Origin: Spirometra erinaceieuropaei
Taxonomy: Eukaryota; Platyhelminthes; Cestoda; Diphyllobothriidea; Diphyllobothriidae
Assembly (NCBI GenBank): GCA_902702965.1
Contig: CACRXP010000017.1
Location: 1,795,796-1,859,795, forward strand
Reading direction: 5' to 3'
Length of the DNA stretch: 64,000 bases
In this document: positions 12,791 to 25,085 of the stretch, one piece after another
Position numbering within the stretch: the first letter of the stretch is position 1
Layout of the letters: the number at the start of each line of letters is the position of its first letter
The notes under the pieces: generated by a model
Told to the model about the DNA's origin: nothing
What the model saw: the letters and a program-made list of their open reading frames with translations, nothing else
The model's database searches: none
Program-made: the position numbers and the translations under genes

Positions 12791-14771
12791 TCAATTCGTC
12801 GTCGTTGTCGTCTTCTTAACTGATTCCTGGAGCTCGCATCTTTGCTTCCATCGGAAAATCGCAATTTACTTGACCCTCGTCCATTTTCTGATTCAGGAAA
12901 AAAGGAAGCGTTCGCAATGGGTAGTAGAGCTGAATAAGCGGTTATTTTCTTACAAAGATCAGATAAAATGTCTGTAAGCCCCTTTTTCCTACTTCGATGA
13001 CTCGATAATTGATAACGTTGTCATCTGAAAGTGCCTAGTAGTAAATATATTTTAAAACACTGTTTTTGTCATTTGTAACCTACCCTAAAACGTACCTTGG
13101 CAAACGTTTTCGATATTTTCTAGAAAAAATGTTTAACTGCCGTGTGAACATTTGTTTTTTTATGTGGATATTTTGACCGGATGTGCCAGCGTCCCCCTGC
13201 TTTTTAGATTTTGGCAGTCTTGTTACCTTCATCCCTCTTGCCGACACTTCTTTTTATTGCATTATGATTAACTACCTCATAATACGGTGCTTCACTGCCT
13301 GATTCAGATCAGTTTATCTTACTAGTTCTTCTAAAAAATACTCCAATACTCAACGGTATTGTTATCCAATCCTGAGAGGAGAATCACGCTTCGCAACAAT
13401 TTCCTCAACAACATTTTTAAATCCCGAGTTTAATAACTAGTGTCGTTTTTACTCTGCTTAGATTCTCGAATATCCACTCACCCTCTAACTACATGGCAAC
13501 AGTTTTGAAAGATATTTTTGATAGTCAGGACCCCTTATAAAATGTTGTAGTCAGACCTGGTATGATTCCTTTAACCCCCTTCCTAAATTTAAAGGCCTCG
13601 AACGGAACTCCCAGGGAAGCATCTGGCGCAACAGTCTTATTGAGCTAATAAAAAGTTATTGACGGACTGAACCACCGGTTTCTCAGTCAGTCTGTTTCTC
13701 TTCCGTTACACCGTCTTACTGTCATTCTTCTGCCGCTTTTTTTCGTTTCGCTGATTGACTAATTACACTTGCACATACTGACTAGACATTAGACTCACTC
13801 TTTGATGCCAGCTAGTTTAATTCCCTTTCTAGAAGACTGTTTAATGTCACCGAGTGGCTTATGTTTTTAAAAGGACGGCTTCAGTGGAGAGCCGTTTACG
13901 AAAGTTCCGTGGTAAACAGCTGTTTCACCGGATGGTGGTTCACAAATTCTCCTTAAATCTAAGATGCCTGATGCTTGGTGCACTGACAAAAAACCATTAA
14001 ACCCAAAAAAGGCAAATAATTCCGGCCCTAACAACCTTTGTCCAACTGCCTGCTCGTCCGCACATCTGAAGTTGACTGGAAAAGTGCCCTAGACACTAGT
14101 AGCTCATTCTCCTAAACTCACTCTCGCACCTCCTACATCTAGCATATGAAGTCAAATGTAGTATCTGAGAGACCTAGGCAATGGTTCAATGCGCATGCAG
14201 GTGTGTCGTTCAACTAATCCTATACCTTCGGTAAAATCCCATACCAACCGTCTCATACCGTTCTCAATGTCTAGTCTGGCAATCAAAGGCACATTCTTCA
14301 AAGTGGCCGTAGAAAACTTCTAGGCTCCATCGTATCTCCTCACGTCTTTTTGATTCAAATCGATGATCCACGATCGCTCAGTTAAAGTGTTTGTTGAGCA
14401 CCATGTTCAAAACGGGGTCCATGGCTAAACTGTTCGTTGGTTTCCTGACCAATAATAATTAGAGGACATTTTTGCGGAAAATGGTAGAACGATGATATTA
14501 AGATAAAACCCATTCTCCCTCACTCCCTCTCCTTTTATTTTCCACCCTTAACAAAATGAAGGCGGATATGCTTCTTTTTAGACACGCCCTTCCCATCCCC
14601 TCCTATGTGGCCGACGTCACTTATTTCCTCTTAATCGATACCATACTACGACAACAGTTTAAAGTGACAGAACAATTTGCCAATCAGATTCCAGCTGGTG
14701 TCGCCCATTCCCTCTACTTTGCCTTATTGGCACAGAGTCTTACAGTTAAATCTGGAATGTCTTCTCTCATT
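12791..14771. other. No recognised feature
   Basis: This stretch is A/T-rich with few frames over 60 codons. It ends at the left terminus of the family A element. Confidence 0.6.
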
Positions 14772-15029
14772 TACAGTAGATGTGCTAACCGGAGAAATGT
14801 TAACTGAAATGCTGAAATGCCTGCAAAGACAACCCTCTGTAAGAAATTACCACTTAAGGAGTATGAATTCATCTCATCCAAAAGTATTTTATAGAAAACA
14901 TGGCCAAAAGTATGCCGTCTTTTACTCATTTGGGAGAAAATTACGTCTTCTTTAAATTTTATACTTGGAGGAAAGGCATAATTCGGTTTTAACAAGTTTT
15001 AGAGTTGCGAAAATTTCCATAGCAGTAAT

Positions 15030-15077
15030 CAGAAGACGAGGTGGCGAGCATACGTATGCTCACCACCTCGTCTTCTG
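15030..15077. repeat. Near-perfect 24 bp-arm hairpin
   Basis: The arms 15030-15053 and 15054-15077 are inverted copies with a single mismatch and no spacer. The arm begins CAGAAGACGAGGTGG. The sequence is GC-richer than the A/T-rich element it sits in. Confidence 0.85.
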
Positions 15078-15578
15078 TTTAAAAAGTTTATTAACATGAA
15101 ATTTTTTCAAACAGTGAAATGCCCGTTCATAAAACATAATGTGTGGGCATTTACTAATGCTGCTTGTAAGGTTTACAAATTGGCCCGAATCTACTGCTAG
15201 ATTTTATGAACTCCATACGGTTTCCTCTTAAAAGCGTATAGAATTGTATGATTTCCTGTACACGGAAACTCCATGGTTTGCAGACTGGAAGTCCTGAATG
15301 CAAAAGTAACAGTAGGTCAAGTTCAAAATTATTCGGGAATTGGAAAAGTTTCTTAAAACTGAATTATACCCTACCGTCAAGCACGAAAGTTGAAGAAGAT
15401 GTAATTTTCTCCCAAATAAGTAAGCGAATAAATATTTTTATGTATGTTTTCTATGAAATGCATTTGGAAACTCAATGAGAAAACTCACACATAGGTTTGT
15501 TTATGCAGGCGGCCGGAATGAAGTTCCTTCGAAAGCAGGCCTCCTGAAATAACTTAACTATCTTGGGTAAAATCCTAG

Positions 15579-15692
15579 TTCGTAGCTGCACCTGTTGCGG
15601 GTTAGGGTTAGGGATTAGTGTTAAACCTCTTGTTACCACCTGTCCCGTATGACAGGCGGCTGGGTCTATTCTACTGCAGGTGCGGTTACGAA
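15579..15692. mobile_element. Small foldback with telomere-like repeats, nested in a family A element
   Basis: The ends TTCGTAGCTGCACCTG (15579-15594) and CAGGTGCGGTTACGAA (15677-15692) are inverted repeats with about two mismatches. Between them lies GGGTTAGGGTTAGGGATTAG. The surrounding arm of the family A element is uninterrupted in other copies, so this segment was inserted later. Confidence 0.55.
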
Positions 15693-16169
15693 ATATGGTC
15701 CGACTCTATCTGGTGCACGATAATTCGTATTACAACCCTACACAAGTTGTCTTCTCAAGTCGAAAACCTATTTTAGGATTTCGGCTAACATTCCATGAGT
15801 TAGCACATCTGCTATGTATCTCTTGGACTCTCATGCATGTGAGGAGTGTGTGTGTACATGGGTAGTGCTTCTCCGTCGATGACTGGTTAGTTTCCCGGTC
15901 TTTGAAGGGTGGTGATTCAGGCCAAATGCAGGGCTGCGTCTCACCCTTCTGGACTTTAGGGATTGTGTGCATCTGCAATGCCACGATTCAGTAAACCATG
16001 CTTCTCGCAGCCTTGTGCGCGCTGGTTGTTCTCTGACACCTGATTCCTGTCGGCGGATGCGCTTGTGCTCCCGCTGCGTATATGGACGATGAACATCGTT
16101 GCCTAGTGACTTGTGCCATTTTCCCCTTTCTGACCCATTTATTTGTTGTTGCTTAAAATTCTGACCAAG

Positions 16170-17190
16170 TGTTTGTCGTGGACCAAAAAGGTGTGGTGTT
16201 ACGCCCAGGCGCGGGTACGGCCGTGTCAGTCACCTACGCCCTCTCCCACCCTCGGTCTTCTTGATTATTAGGGGGCCCAGAACATGACGCGCTGTTCCTG
16301 TCGTCCGGCGGTCATACCTGATAAAGAACCGAAAGTCCGCAGATCAGTCTCGCCAAGCAAGCAATTAGCACGCCGCCGGGTTACGCTCGACCTTCAGGAG
16401 TCAACAACACGCGAGGGTTTGCCCATGCGGGCGCTCAGGACTGGACCAGTAGGAACACGCAAACCGGACAAGGGCAGAGACCTTAAAGAGAAAGACACGG
16501 GCAGTAGGACTGAGATTTGGTGGGCTAACTCATGAAATGTCAACCGAAATTCCGAAATGCGTTTTCGCTTCGAAAAGATTAATTGAGTAGGCTTGTAAAA
16601 CTAGTCAGCCTGCAACATAATTCTATTATATTTCAGTTACCTCAGGATGCCGGCTTTCGAATGAACTTCCTATCGGCTAAATGCAAAAACTACACTCTGT
16701 AAAAAATAACTACTTAAATAGCATGAATTTTTTTCATTGATTTTCGATACCCTTATAACACTTATTATATTTCATGGAAAACATGCGTAAAAATATTCAT
16801 TCTTTCGCTCCTTCGGTAGATAACTACGTCTTCTTCTAATTTTATACTCGAAAGAGGGACGTAATACGGTTTTAAAAAAGTTTCTAACTGTGGGACTTTT
16901 AAAAGCGTAGGATTGAGACTTGGTATACACAGGGTGACTGTCACGGTGAGGCTGTTCCCTGCTATCCTGTCTAACTTCCATTCCGTACAGAGCTGGTGTC
17001 ATACCATTGGGGGATGTTAAATTTACACCCGGTCCATGTGTGGGAGGAGAGGGTGCGGTGGTCACTGCGCAAGTCTGCTCTCATTATAAACGAATTCACG
17101 TGCAGGTAACAGTGCCTGCTCTTACCTAGCCGTGGAGCACACGGTGGGCATCGTCGGACGCGACGGTCGAGCTGTCATATCTCTAGTCGT
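16170..17190 (+). repeat. Dispersed repeat E, split copy
   Basis: The first part is at 16170-16265 (ACGCCCTCTCCCACCCTCGG) and the second at 16990-17190 (ACACCCGGTCCATGTG, GGGCATCGTCGGACGCGACG). Between them lie about 250 bp of unassigned sequence and a family A arm. Confidence 0.6.
16518..16915. mobile_element. Palindromic MITE-like element, family A, single arm
   Basis: Only the left arm is present, from GGGCTAACTCATGAAATGTC through AATAACTACTTAAATAGCAT to GGGACTTTTAAAAGCGTAG. It lies between two halves of dispersed repeat E (ends near 16265 and resumes near 16990), with about 250 bp of other sequence on its left side. Confidence 0.7.
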
Positions 17191-18700
17191 ATGTTGACGT
17201 GTCAATGACCAGCGCACGAGTCCTGACGTGTGATGAGAGTGAGATCACGAATTTGAGATTAGATTTCTTTATCCTAATTTTCGCATCATTTTTTCTCACG
17301 TCATTTGGGTTTCTGTATTCTGGACATAGTGATCGAAGAGCATCTTTTGTCGGGAAGATTAGAACGATGATACCAAAATACGGCCTATTCTCTCCCCCCT
17401 CTCTCTCATTTTCTGTGCGTGCTGTCTGAGATTCCGATGTGGCCTACACACTACGTTGTTCGGATTTACTCACCAAATGAACACGGAAAATAACCTTCAT
17501 TTGTGAAAAATAAAAAAACCCAAAGTTGTATGAGCCCCCTCACCCGAATATAGTAGTTGTACAGCAACCATTCCTGTACCTTATGGCGTGATCTTCATAT
17601 TTAGAAATTCCTTTCCAAGTACTTAAACTTCTGCATACTCGGCCTAATTTGTCTTTTAAATGGCGTTTGAACAATATATCTTCCGCGAAAAGGAAACACA
17701 ATCGCTGGAACAAGAGCTTTGTTCGCCTGTCCTTTCGACTTCTCATTCGGATCTCTCATCAGAGAAGAAGAGTAAGGTAGTGAGTTGCGTAACTGTTGCA
17801 GTATTAATGGGATGAAGTTGCTATGCCAAGACATACCTATAAAAACTGCCAGCTACTGCAGTCCTGGCAGCCAGTTGTACGTGGTACGATAATTATTTAA
17901 TTGCCCACAGTCGAGTCGTTAATTGCCGAAATTTCAACACCCGTGTGGGTTCTTGGGCCATTTGTTTTACTGGTACTGTTGTAACGTCCCGTGATCTGAA
18001 CAGGGCTGTCTGAGTGGTGTGACACTTTTCGGCGCGCGGACCTAGGATGGAGATGGCGTAACCGCATACTGATGAAGATGGCCGGTGCCTCTACCTCTCA
18101 CTTCCGCCGACCCCTTTCCCGCATCGTATCGTTCTCCCTCTCTCTACGTCGGCACCTCCCTGCAGTTGCCCACAGCACTGTGTTCCCCACCGATGTTTAC
18201 TAGCTGGCATGTTGGTATCGCCTCTCCGCCCAGACAGGTTACTCAAAAGTTGTAACTCGTCCTGCTTGTACCTTCAACTATTATTATACGCCTTTCCAAT
18301 TCCCTTTTCTGCTCATTACACCTTCTAACCCACTTGTCGTTCCTTCTTCCTTTATGTACGGATGAGTATCGTGACCTACTAAAAACCGTATTCCGATCAA
18401 CGTTAGCCAGGTGTTAGCGCGGTGTTCCCCGCGTAGCTAACTATTCTATCCAGCCAATGTCTCTGCAAAAAATATGGAGGGGGAGGCCACTGCCCTCGTT
18501 AAGCGACTGAGGGTCGGAAAACTACGACTCGCGCGGATATCACCTCTCGAGAGAATTTCGGCATGGTCAGACTTAAATGCGTGGACAGATCAGGCGACTC
18601 TGCGACCTGTCAAACGAATAAAACTCTTGTTTCAGTGATCCTGTCACCTGTTTCGCAACTGCTTCCTGAAACCCGCCTCTTCTTTTCGATCGACAATACA
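17191..18700. other. Downstream flank of the ABCC4-like gene, mostly unassigned
   Basis: It holds a family C scrap and GC-richer sequence from about 17990 (GTAACGTCCCGTGATCTGAA). I could not match that sequence to a second copy well enough to call an LTR. Confidence 0.4.
17600..17835 (+). repeat. Family C repeat, partial
   Basis: ACAATCGCTGGAACAAGAGC, TTCGCCTGTCCTTTCGACTT and TGTTGCAGTATTAATGGGAT follow the order of a family C arm. A further scrap occurs near 18600-18645 (AATAAAACTCTTGTTTCAGT). Confidence 0.6.
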
Positions 18701-18701
18701 C

Positions 18702-18707
18702 TTTATT
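18702..18707 (-). terminator. Possible polyadenylation signal of the ABCC4-like gene
   Basis: AATAAA on the minus strand lies about 250 bp downstream of the stop codon. It is the nearest canonical hexamer I noticed. In an AT-moderate sequence it could occur by chance, and no transcript data are available. Confidence 0.3.
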
Positions 18708-18958
18708 CTTCGGGGTCTAGTTGAGTCTCCAGGAAAAAGATCATGAGACGCAAGGAGGTTGTATATAGTGAGTGTAAGCGGTACCACAAGTCAGAAGATT
18801 AGGAAATTTCTGTGGTGCGAAGGAGTACAATGATGCAGGTTAGAGGGCAAGGCGTGGTATATGTGAGACCAATTAGAAACTGACGGAGGATGCGAACAGT
18901 ACAAAAGAGTGCAGAAGTATGGAATGTGAGTTTGAGGGGCTGCTCCTGCTTCGATACG

Positions 18959-19346
18959 TCACTGAGAGGACAAGGTCCTGTGAGCAATTTTGTGGAGGTA
19001 GGCTCGTCTAGCTTGAGCTGTCAGCTTGGCAGCCGACGTTTCACCAGTCTTTAACACCATGCCTGCAAAGAAACCATTGCTAGTGATCCTGGCGGCAGAA
19101 GCAGGGGCGTCGGATTGTTGAAGCCCAGCGACCGCAGCATCTGCAGACCCCGCCAACTGCCTGCTAAGCTCAGCCGCTCCGGCAGGGTCTAGGAGGCTAT
19201 AAGGTGAGCCCTGCTCGACGATTCGGCCAGCATCCATCACGATCACCTCGTCTGAGTCGATGATTGTCTGTAGGCGATGAGCAATTGTGAGAATCGTGTT
19301 AGTGGCGAATTGGGTACGGATTGTCTCCTGAACGATAGCGTCGGTT
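18959..19346 (-). CDS. ABCC4-like: ABCC4-like exporter, last exon (H-loop and C-terminus)
   Basis: The exon starts with the last base of the split Ala codon and reads [20 protein letters not shown], then [20 protein letters not shown] and RIVEQGSP. The His of I-A-H-R-L is the H-loop residue of the NBD2 catalytic site. After NBD2 come an Ala-rich stretch and then [13 protein letters not shown] and [15 protein letters not shown], which align with the MRP4 C-terminal region (G-L-F-x-x-M-V, A-x-L-x-x-x-A). The stop is TGA at 18961-18959, 129 codons in all. The acceptor is TTTTGACACCTCTAG. No donor is needed, so this is taken as the terminal exon. The intron before it is about 6 kb and contains inverted SINE copies and an old LINE. 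Confidence 0.92.
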
Positions 19347-19755
19347 CTAGAGGTGTCAAAAGAGGAACGTTTATGGGTGCGCCATGAACACTTTACGGCA
19401 TAGTGAAAAAGGGGGGAGCTGGGGACAGGCCATTTATTCAGGAGATGGAGGCAGCGAGGGGAGAGGCGAGCACTGCGGTCAGTAACTTTTCTCGACTTCT
19501 CAGCCACCCTAAATAGCTTAGCAATGAAGTTAAGAAACGCGTAAGTACAGTCTCGTATTAGTAACCAAAACAGCTAGAGGCCGCGTACATCTGACCCACA
19601 GAAGCAGATAAACTGCTTCGGCAAAAATGCATATGCGCGAACGCGCACAAAATCAACGACAAGCACTGGCCCTGTCAAATATTACCTCACTCGTCTCCAC
19701 CAAATGGCTAAAACCACACTAAAACAAATCTTTGTCCCTCATAGTGGCAGCAGAA

Positions 19756-20752
19756 TACAATAGATGTGCTAACTCATGAAATGTCAACCAAAATTTCGAA
19801 ATGCGTTCTCGTTTCGAAAAGATAAATCAAGTAGTGTTGTAAAACTAATCATGACGCCGCATAAATCTATCATGATCCAGTTACCTCAGGGTGTCGGCTT
19901 TCGAAATAACTTATTCTCGGCTGCATGCAAGACCTATACTCTGCAAAAATGACTACTTAAGTAGCATGCAACTGTCTCATTGATTTTCGATGCCCTTGAA
20001 AATTCAAATATATTTTATGGAAAACATGCATAAAAATATTCATTCTTTTACTTATTTGATATAAAATCACGTCTCCTCCCAATTTCATACTCAAAAGAAG
20101 AGTATAATTCGGTGTTAAAAAAGTTTCTAATTGTGAGATTTTTTAATACCGTTAAATGGCTATTCATGAAACGTCATGTATCTGCATTTACGAATGTGGC
20201 TTGTAAAGTTAACAATATTGCTCAAATCAACTGCTTAATTTTATGAACCTCATATGGTCTCCTCTTAACACCGTAGAGAAATGCATGGTTTTCCGTACAC
20301 GGAAAATATACAGCTTGTAGTTTTGAAACTCTGAATTCAAGTGTAACAGCAGGTCGGGTTCAAAATTATTCGGGAATTAGAAAAGTTTTTTAAAACCGAA
20401 TTATACTCTTCTTTAAAGTATGAAATTGGAAGGAGACGTGATTTTATATCAAATAAGTAAAAGAATGAATATTTTTATGCATGTTTTCCATGAAATATAA
20501 TTGAATTTTCAAGGGCATCGAAAATCAAAGAGAAAATTGCATGCTACTTAAGTAGTCATTTTTGCAGAGTAAAGGTCTTGCATGCAGCCGAAAATAAGTT
20601 CTTTCGAAAGCCGACACCCTGAGGTAACTGGATCATTATAGATTTATGCTGCATCATGATTAGTTTTACAGCACTACTTAATTTATCTTTTCGAAACGAG
20701 GACGCATTTCGAAATTTTGGTTGACATTTCATGAGTTAGCACATCTACTGTA
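19756..20752. mobile_element. Palindromic MITE-like element, family A, full copy
   Basis: This copy of about 997 bp has the best-matched arms of the family: left 19756-20150, right about 20355-20752. The ends are TACAATAGATGTGCTAACTC and, reversed, TACAGTAGATGTGCTAACTC. It lies just 5' of the last ABCC exon, in the long final intron. Confidence 0.85.
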
Positions 20753-20839
20753 GATGTTGAGAGGTCCCATTGTGTCCTCGAGCTAAATTTCTCTCAGGTA
20801 CTTGCAAAAGAGCACACTGCCCCATTTATAAAGCAGTGT

Positions 20840-20960
20840 CCTGGCGACAGATGGCGGGCGCAGATGCACTGACTGACAAAGTTAAACAGCCCGCCTACGC
20901 GTGCCACACACGCTCTGGCTCCTGGTTTGGACGGAAGATGCTACAAAAAGGGCGGCTGGG
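20840..20960 (+). repeat. Dispersed repeat D, 3' part
   Basis: GATGCACTGACTGACAAAGT and CGCCTACGCGTGCCACACAC match the downstream part of repeat D. Confidence 0.55.
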
Positions 20961-23619
20961 ACCTCGCATTGGTGAAAATACTATAATTGTCACAAACAGA
21001 CGAAGCCATTGTACTCTGACCCTCAATCCAACAAAGAATTGCGTTACTTCGTTGGTTGGTAGCTCTGCAAGCAACAACGATTAGTGTATCCAATTCCTAA
21101 GCTTCTCAGAATGTAAGTGGTCAAAATGAAGTAAATCCTCTGGAATGAATTATCATCGGCTAAATTCAAACATAGAACGGATTTGTCAGAAAGTACGCGG
21201 TGTCGCACTGACGAGTCGGATCCCTCTCAGCTGCGCCTTACAGTTTCAGAATATCAGGAAAACATGTGCATGGACTTTTAGATAGTATCTGTGCTGTCAC
21301 TGTGGTGAATCATGCAACATGCCGTGCGCATGATCTCACAAGAGACATTTTTACAGTCGTTGCGCCTTTGCCAAATTTGCTTGCATAACTGCTGCAGGAG
21401 TGAATTGCCCTGGTTTCGGTGTGGCTTCCTGCATGCGCATTATGCCGAGTACAAATGTATGTGCAGGTAGGGCAACCTGTGGTAATGTGGTATTTTGGTC
21501 CGTGAAATTTTACAGTAGACTGTCATGTAGCAGCATATAATCGGCTAGGTCCGTGGGAGGTTCAAATGTTCTGCAACAGTATGAACAAGTGACATGGGCT
21601 GAGCAGGCGTATGTTGAAGTTTGTAGTATTTGTAAAGTACACGCTGTGCGATTGGTGGGAATGCGCGGTCGCAGCGGGGACAATCCGCATCCGAGTCCGC
21701 ATTTCTGGCGGCATGTATGTTGATGGTGCCGACGATGTACTGAACAGAGATGATGCTTTGAGCAGACTGTCGTCGCGGTGGCTCCTAAGATGTCTGATCA
21801 GTTGGCGCGGCCTCCGAACGCCGGTGGTTTATGTGGTCATTCAGTGAGGTGTTGGGTATTCGCAGCAGCGTCCTTGGCACATATTATTTGCTCGCCTCCC
21901 CGTCTTTGCTTTGATTTCCTCTAGTCGATGAGCTTCATAGATCGTGACTTCAGCTCCAACGGCGATATGCCACATAAATGATTCCAAGGTATGTAGGTCG
22001 TTCCAGGTCGCAGTGCTATGGATCTATAGGTGACCGAACATATCGGCGTGTGATTCGAAAATGCGGCAGCAATGGGAACAGGATAAAGCAAGGTCAGCAT
22101 CCTGGTGGTAGAGGCGACAGTGGTCTGTGTGGGAGGTGCCGGTGGTTTTGTGTTGTGAAATAGAAAACAGATTTTACCGTGTTGACTCCGGAAATGTCCG
22201 AAGAGTGTGGCCACGACCGGAGGGGTTGGATGTTTGCATCTATAATCCACGCGGCTGAAGTGTGTAAGCCTCTGTTATCCTTAGCAGCGGCTACTCGGTT
22301 GGCTCTATGGCAGTGCGCCAAACTCACAGATCTTGGACGAGGTCCTTGCAGGTCGCAGGAATGATTTGCAAGGGTTTGAGGGAGGCCTTGATTGTTTCCT
22401 TACAATAACGATTTGGGTGTAGGATTGTCCAGCTAGGGCAATCGTGCACAGTGGAAGGTTGCACCATACAAATGATGACTGTTCTCTATAGTCCTTAACT
22501 GCTACCCGACTCTCATCTATGGCTAGCTCTGCTCTGCCGAGCGGTCATGTCGCGGTAACCGCCTTGACCGGCGACCTAAAATAACTGCGGTAACCCGGTG
22601 TTGTTTGTGTCACCACAGTCGGCAATTCTGCTCCCGCCTCCATCCCTCCCTCTACCTCCCCCCCTTTCACTCATTTGCACTCCCTATGACATCTAAAAGT
22701 CCTCTGGAGAGAGCGGCATGCAATCCAGTAGACGGCTCGGTCTAACTCGCGTTGCTCACCCAATAAATCAAGCCATAACCCTTAACAGAGTTCGGCTCAG
22801 TCAGCACCCTTATTTAGGGAAAACACTGCCTGCCTCCGTGCGGAGGAAGGGGCTAGAAAAGGTGCACTAAGCGAATGCCGCGATCACATCATGGCATGGA
22901 AACCGTGGCTCGGAGATGGAAAACCAACGGTCGAAACTATCGATCAAGCAACGTTACGACCCCCCCTCTCCCCCCCCTAGCCCGCCCAACAAGCTGCTAG
23001 AGTGAATCCGCTCACACCGGCGGCCTGGAATGTTCGTCCGTTTGCAACAATACGAGGAGCAACCGGCCGGAACGGAGGGTGGTGCTGGTCGCTTGAGAAC
23101 TGGCGCTCTACTGGGCGGACGTAACTGCTCTCAGGGAGACCCGATTCTCTGAACAAGGCCGACTGGAGGGGGTTAATTCCGGTTACACCTTCTTCTGCTT
23201 CTTCCGGCTTCTAGTGTCTGTGATCCTTTCTGCTACTATATCTTCAGTACTCTTTCGAAGGCAGATGCCATGAAAGTGGTTGATAGTAGTCATTGTCAGG
23301 GCCGGGGTGAGAGTGGAAGCGCGAGGGGGGAGTTGCACTGTTAGTCGACCTTCGGCCACTGTAGGCGCGAAGCCTGAACGTGGTTCTTCTGTGCGCATAA
23401 CGGTTCAACTCACCTCGCCCCCAACAATGACTACTATTACCCACCCCCCTCACCCACATTTCCACACCCCGCCTGTGTTTTAAGGAGAACTTTTATCGAT
23501 TTTTCTTTTCGCTACATGTTTTACTTCTACGCCGTTCCTATATAACTTTACTGGCCCGAGGAGAATTTATCGAAAGTGGTTGAGTTCTCTTATTTTGTTT
23601 TCGTAGACTTTCCATTTCC
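20961..23619. other. Intron sequence, unassigned
   Basis: This is part of the final ABCC intron. A pyrimidine-rich stretch near 22625-22670 and C-runs near 22960 are the only marked features. Short frames near 21.9-22.4 kb overlap each other on both strands. Confidence 0.5.
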
Positions 23620-24480
23620 AACCTGAGCAGGAACATTACCAGGATTAAGACCATACGGATGCAGACGCTTCATTTATCGCCACAAATATTCCCGAGTCTG
23701 ATCCAGCATCGATGAGTTGAGTTATCTATCTTTCGTAGAGTTGTTGCGGAATACATAAAAGGCGCTCCGCAAACCTAGATTTCAGCATAATTTTCAACGG
23801 CTCACGGGGGGTGGCTGTATGGAAGACATTTATTAAATCTCTGAAGGTAGTGTACATTTTCATGTGTATTTCCCGGATTTTTCTCATAGTTGACTTGCAG
23901 AGAAGATTGTGTTGTTGGTTTCGCTGTTCCTCAGAAATCAATATTGATTTTCAGTGAGAGGTCATTGCCGCAGGAGAAGGTTTAGGTGATTACACAGGAA
24001 ATGGGTGAAGACTGGCTATGCGATTTTTAAGAGAGAGTTGCTTCTGTGGTTGTTACAGGGTTGCCGATTCCTCTTGTGTCCGTATGGCTGGGCGACGTTG
24101 GCGTCCTTTAAGTCCTGAGAGATTTGTCCATGTTTCCATATCATCTGGAATAGCGCGCTGAGTTTGTCCATGGGCTAACTGTCGTAATAATTTTAAAGTC
24201 CAGTTGGAAGTAAGTCAGTGCTCGGGGACTTTTTGTTTGTCATCTGATGCACAACACTGGTCGTCTTCTGCAGCGAGGGCGGTCAGTCGAGGCCTACGTC
24301 AGTGGCCATGAGTGAAAGCCCCCGCAAGGCCGATTCAGAAAGCATCTAAAGTGTTCAGCCCATCGCATCAGAATATGCGGCTTTTTTGTCAGGCCGGTTG
24401 ATCCATTGGAAATGAGCACATGAGCCACCTTCTTGGTTTGGCAACTGCAGACCGTCTTGAAGGACGCGAAGCTGTTCAAT
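23620..24480 (-). pseudogene. Degenerate LINE reverse transcriptase fragment
   Basis: The minus strand shows KKPHILMRWAEHFRCFLNRP near 24390-24340, then MDKLSALFQMIWKHGQISQD, LKDANVAQPYGHKRNRQPCN and NHRSNSLLKIA near 24180-24010. Further on, broken pieces match the usual L-P-E-x-Q-x-G-F-R and I-F-x-A-x-Q-L blocks. This order (W-A-E-H-F, then D-x-K-x-A-x-[VI]-x-x-x-Y-K, then C-x-N-[HY]-R) is that of non-LTR reverse transcriptases common in invertebrates. I did not assign a clade. Many stops and a shortened 3' side show an old, dead copy. It abuts a SINE at about 24484. Confidence 0.7.
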
Positions 24481-24483
24481 TGT

Positions 24484-25085
24484 ACAGGGGCGCTCGCTGA
24501 TTGCACTACGGAACTCATTCATACCGTCGTGCCTTAAAGCTCTCTCCCAAGTCCCGCCAAGCAGTCGCAGAGCGGAAAGTAAATAAGACAGAACAGCATT
24601 GCCGAGAAAGAGAAGCGGGACTGGGATGAGCATTTCTGGCTAGTTGGCCATCGTCAGCCAGCCCTACCCAAACCAACCCTGAGGTGTGCACCACGTGGGG
24701 CTCGATCGCGCGACCTGTTGGTTAGAAATCCAACGCCCTAGGCTCCCCTGTCATTGTCGGCAATGCTATTCCGCTGATAATTCGCGCCGCTGTGCGGTTG
24801 CTGGCAGAGCTCAGGAGAGAGCCCCAAGGCACAACGGGACGAGTGAGTTCCGTGGCGTGATCGGTTAGCGTCCCTCCATCATTTCATAGACGTGATCGCA
24901 ACCGACAGGATAACCAGCCAGTGGCCCAGTGGTTAGGGGCGTTGGACTTCTAACTAATAGGTCGCGGGATCAAGACCCAGGTGTTTCACACCTCTGGATT
25001 GGTTACGGCTGGCTGAGAACGGCCAATAAGACATAAATGGCTATTCCAGTCTCCCTTGTCTTTGTCGGTAATAACATACTGCCAG
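24484..25085. repeat. tRNA-derived SINE copies in inverted arrangement
   Basis: A minus-oriented copy covers 24484-24745, with its tRNA-like head near 24745-24690. Plus-oriented pieces follow at 24745-24895 (tail side) and 24905-25085. The latter starts with a tRNA-like head containing GTGGCCCAGTGGTTAGGGG (A box type), GTTGGACTTCTAAC and GGTCGCGGGATCAAG (decayed B box). The GTTGGACTTCTAA anticodon arm resembles tRNA-Arg(TCT). The body contains GGAGACTGGAATAGCCATTT-like sequence shared with the other copies. The pair sits in the last intron of the ABCC gene. Confidence 0.75.

Larger units (their letters stand above)
14772..15817. mobile_element. Palindromic MITE-like element, family A, with nested foldback
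   Basis: The left end TACAGTAGATGTGCTAACC at 14772 and the reversed right end ATGAGTTAGCACATCTGC near 15810 match family A. The internal landmarks are present but diverged. Two extra structures sit inside: a 24 bp-arm hairpin at 15030-15077, and a 114 bp foldback at 15579-15692 that interrupts the right arm between blocks that are continuous in other copies. Confidence 0.75.

Noticed and set aside
17985..18660. Possible LTR starting GTAACGTCCCGTGATCTG
   Set aside because: The start looks LTR-like, but no second copy, matching end, primer-binding site or gag-pol sequence was found in the window.
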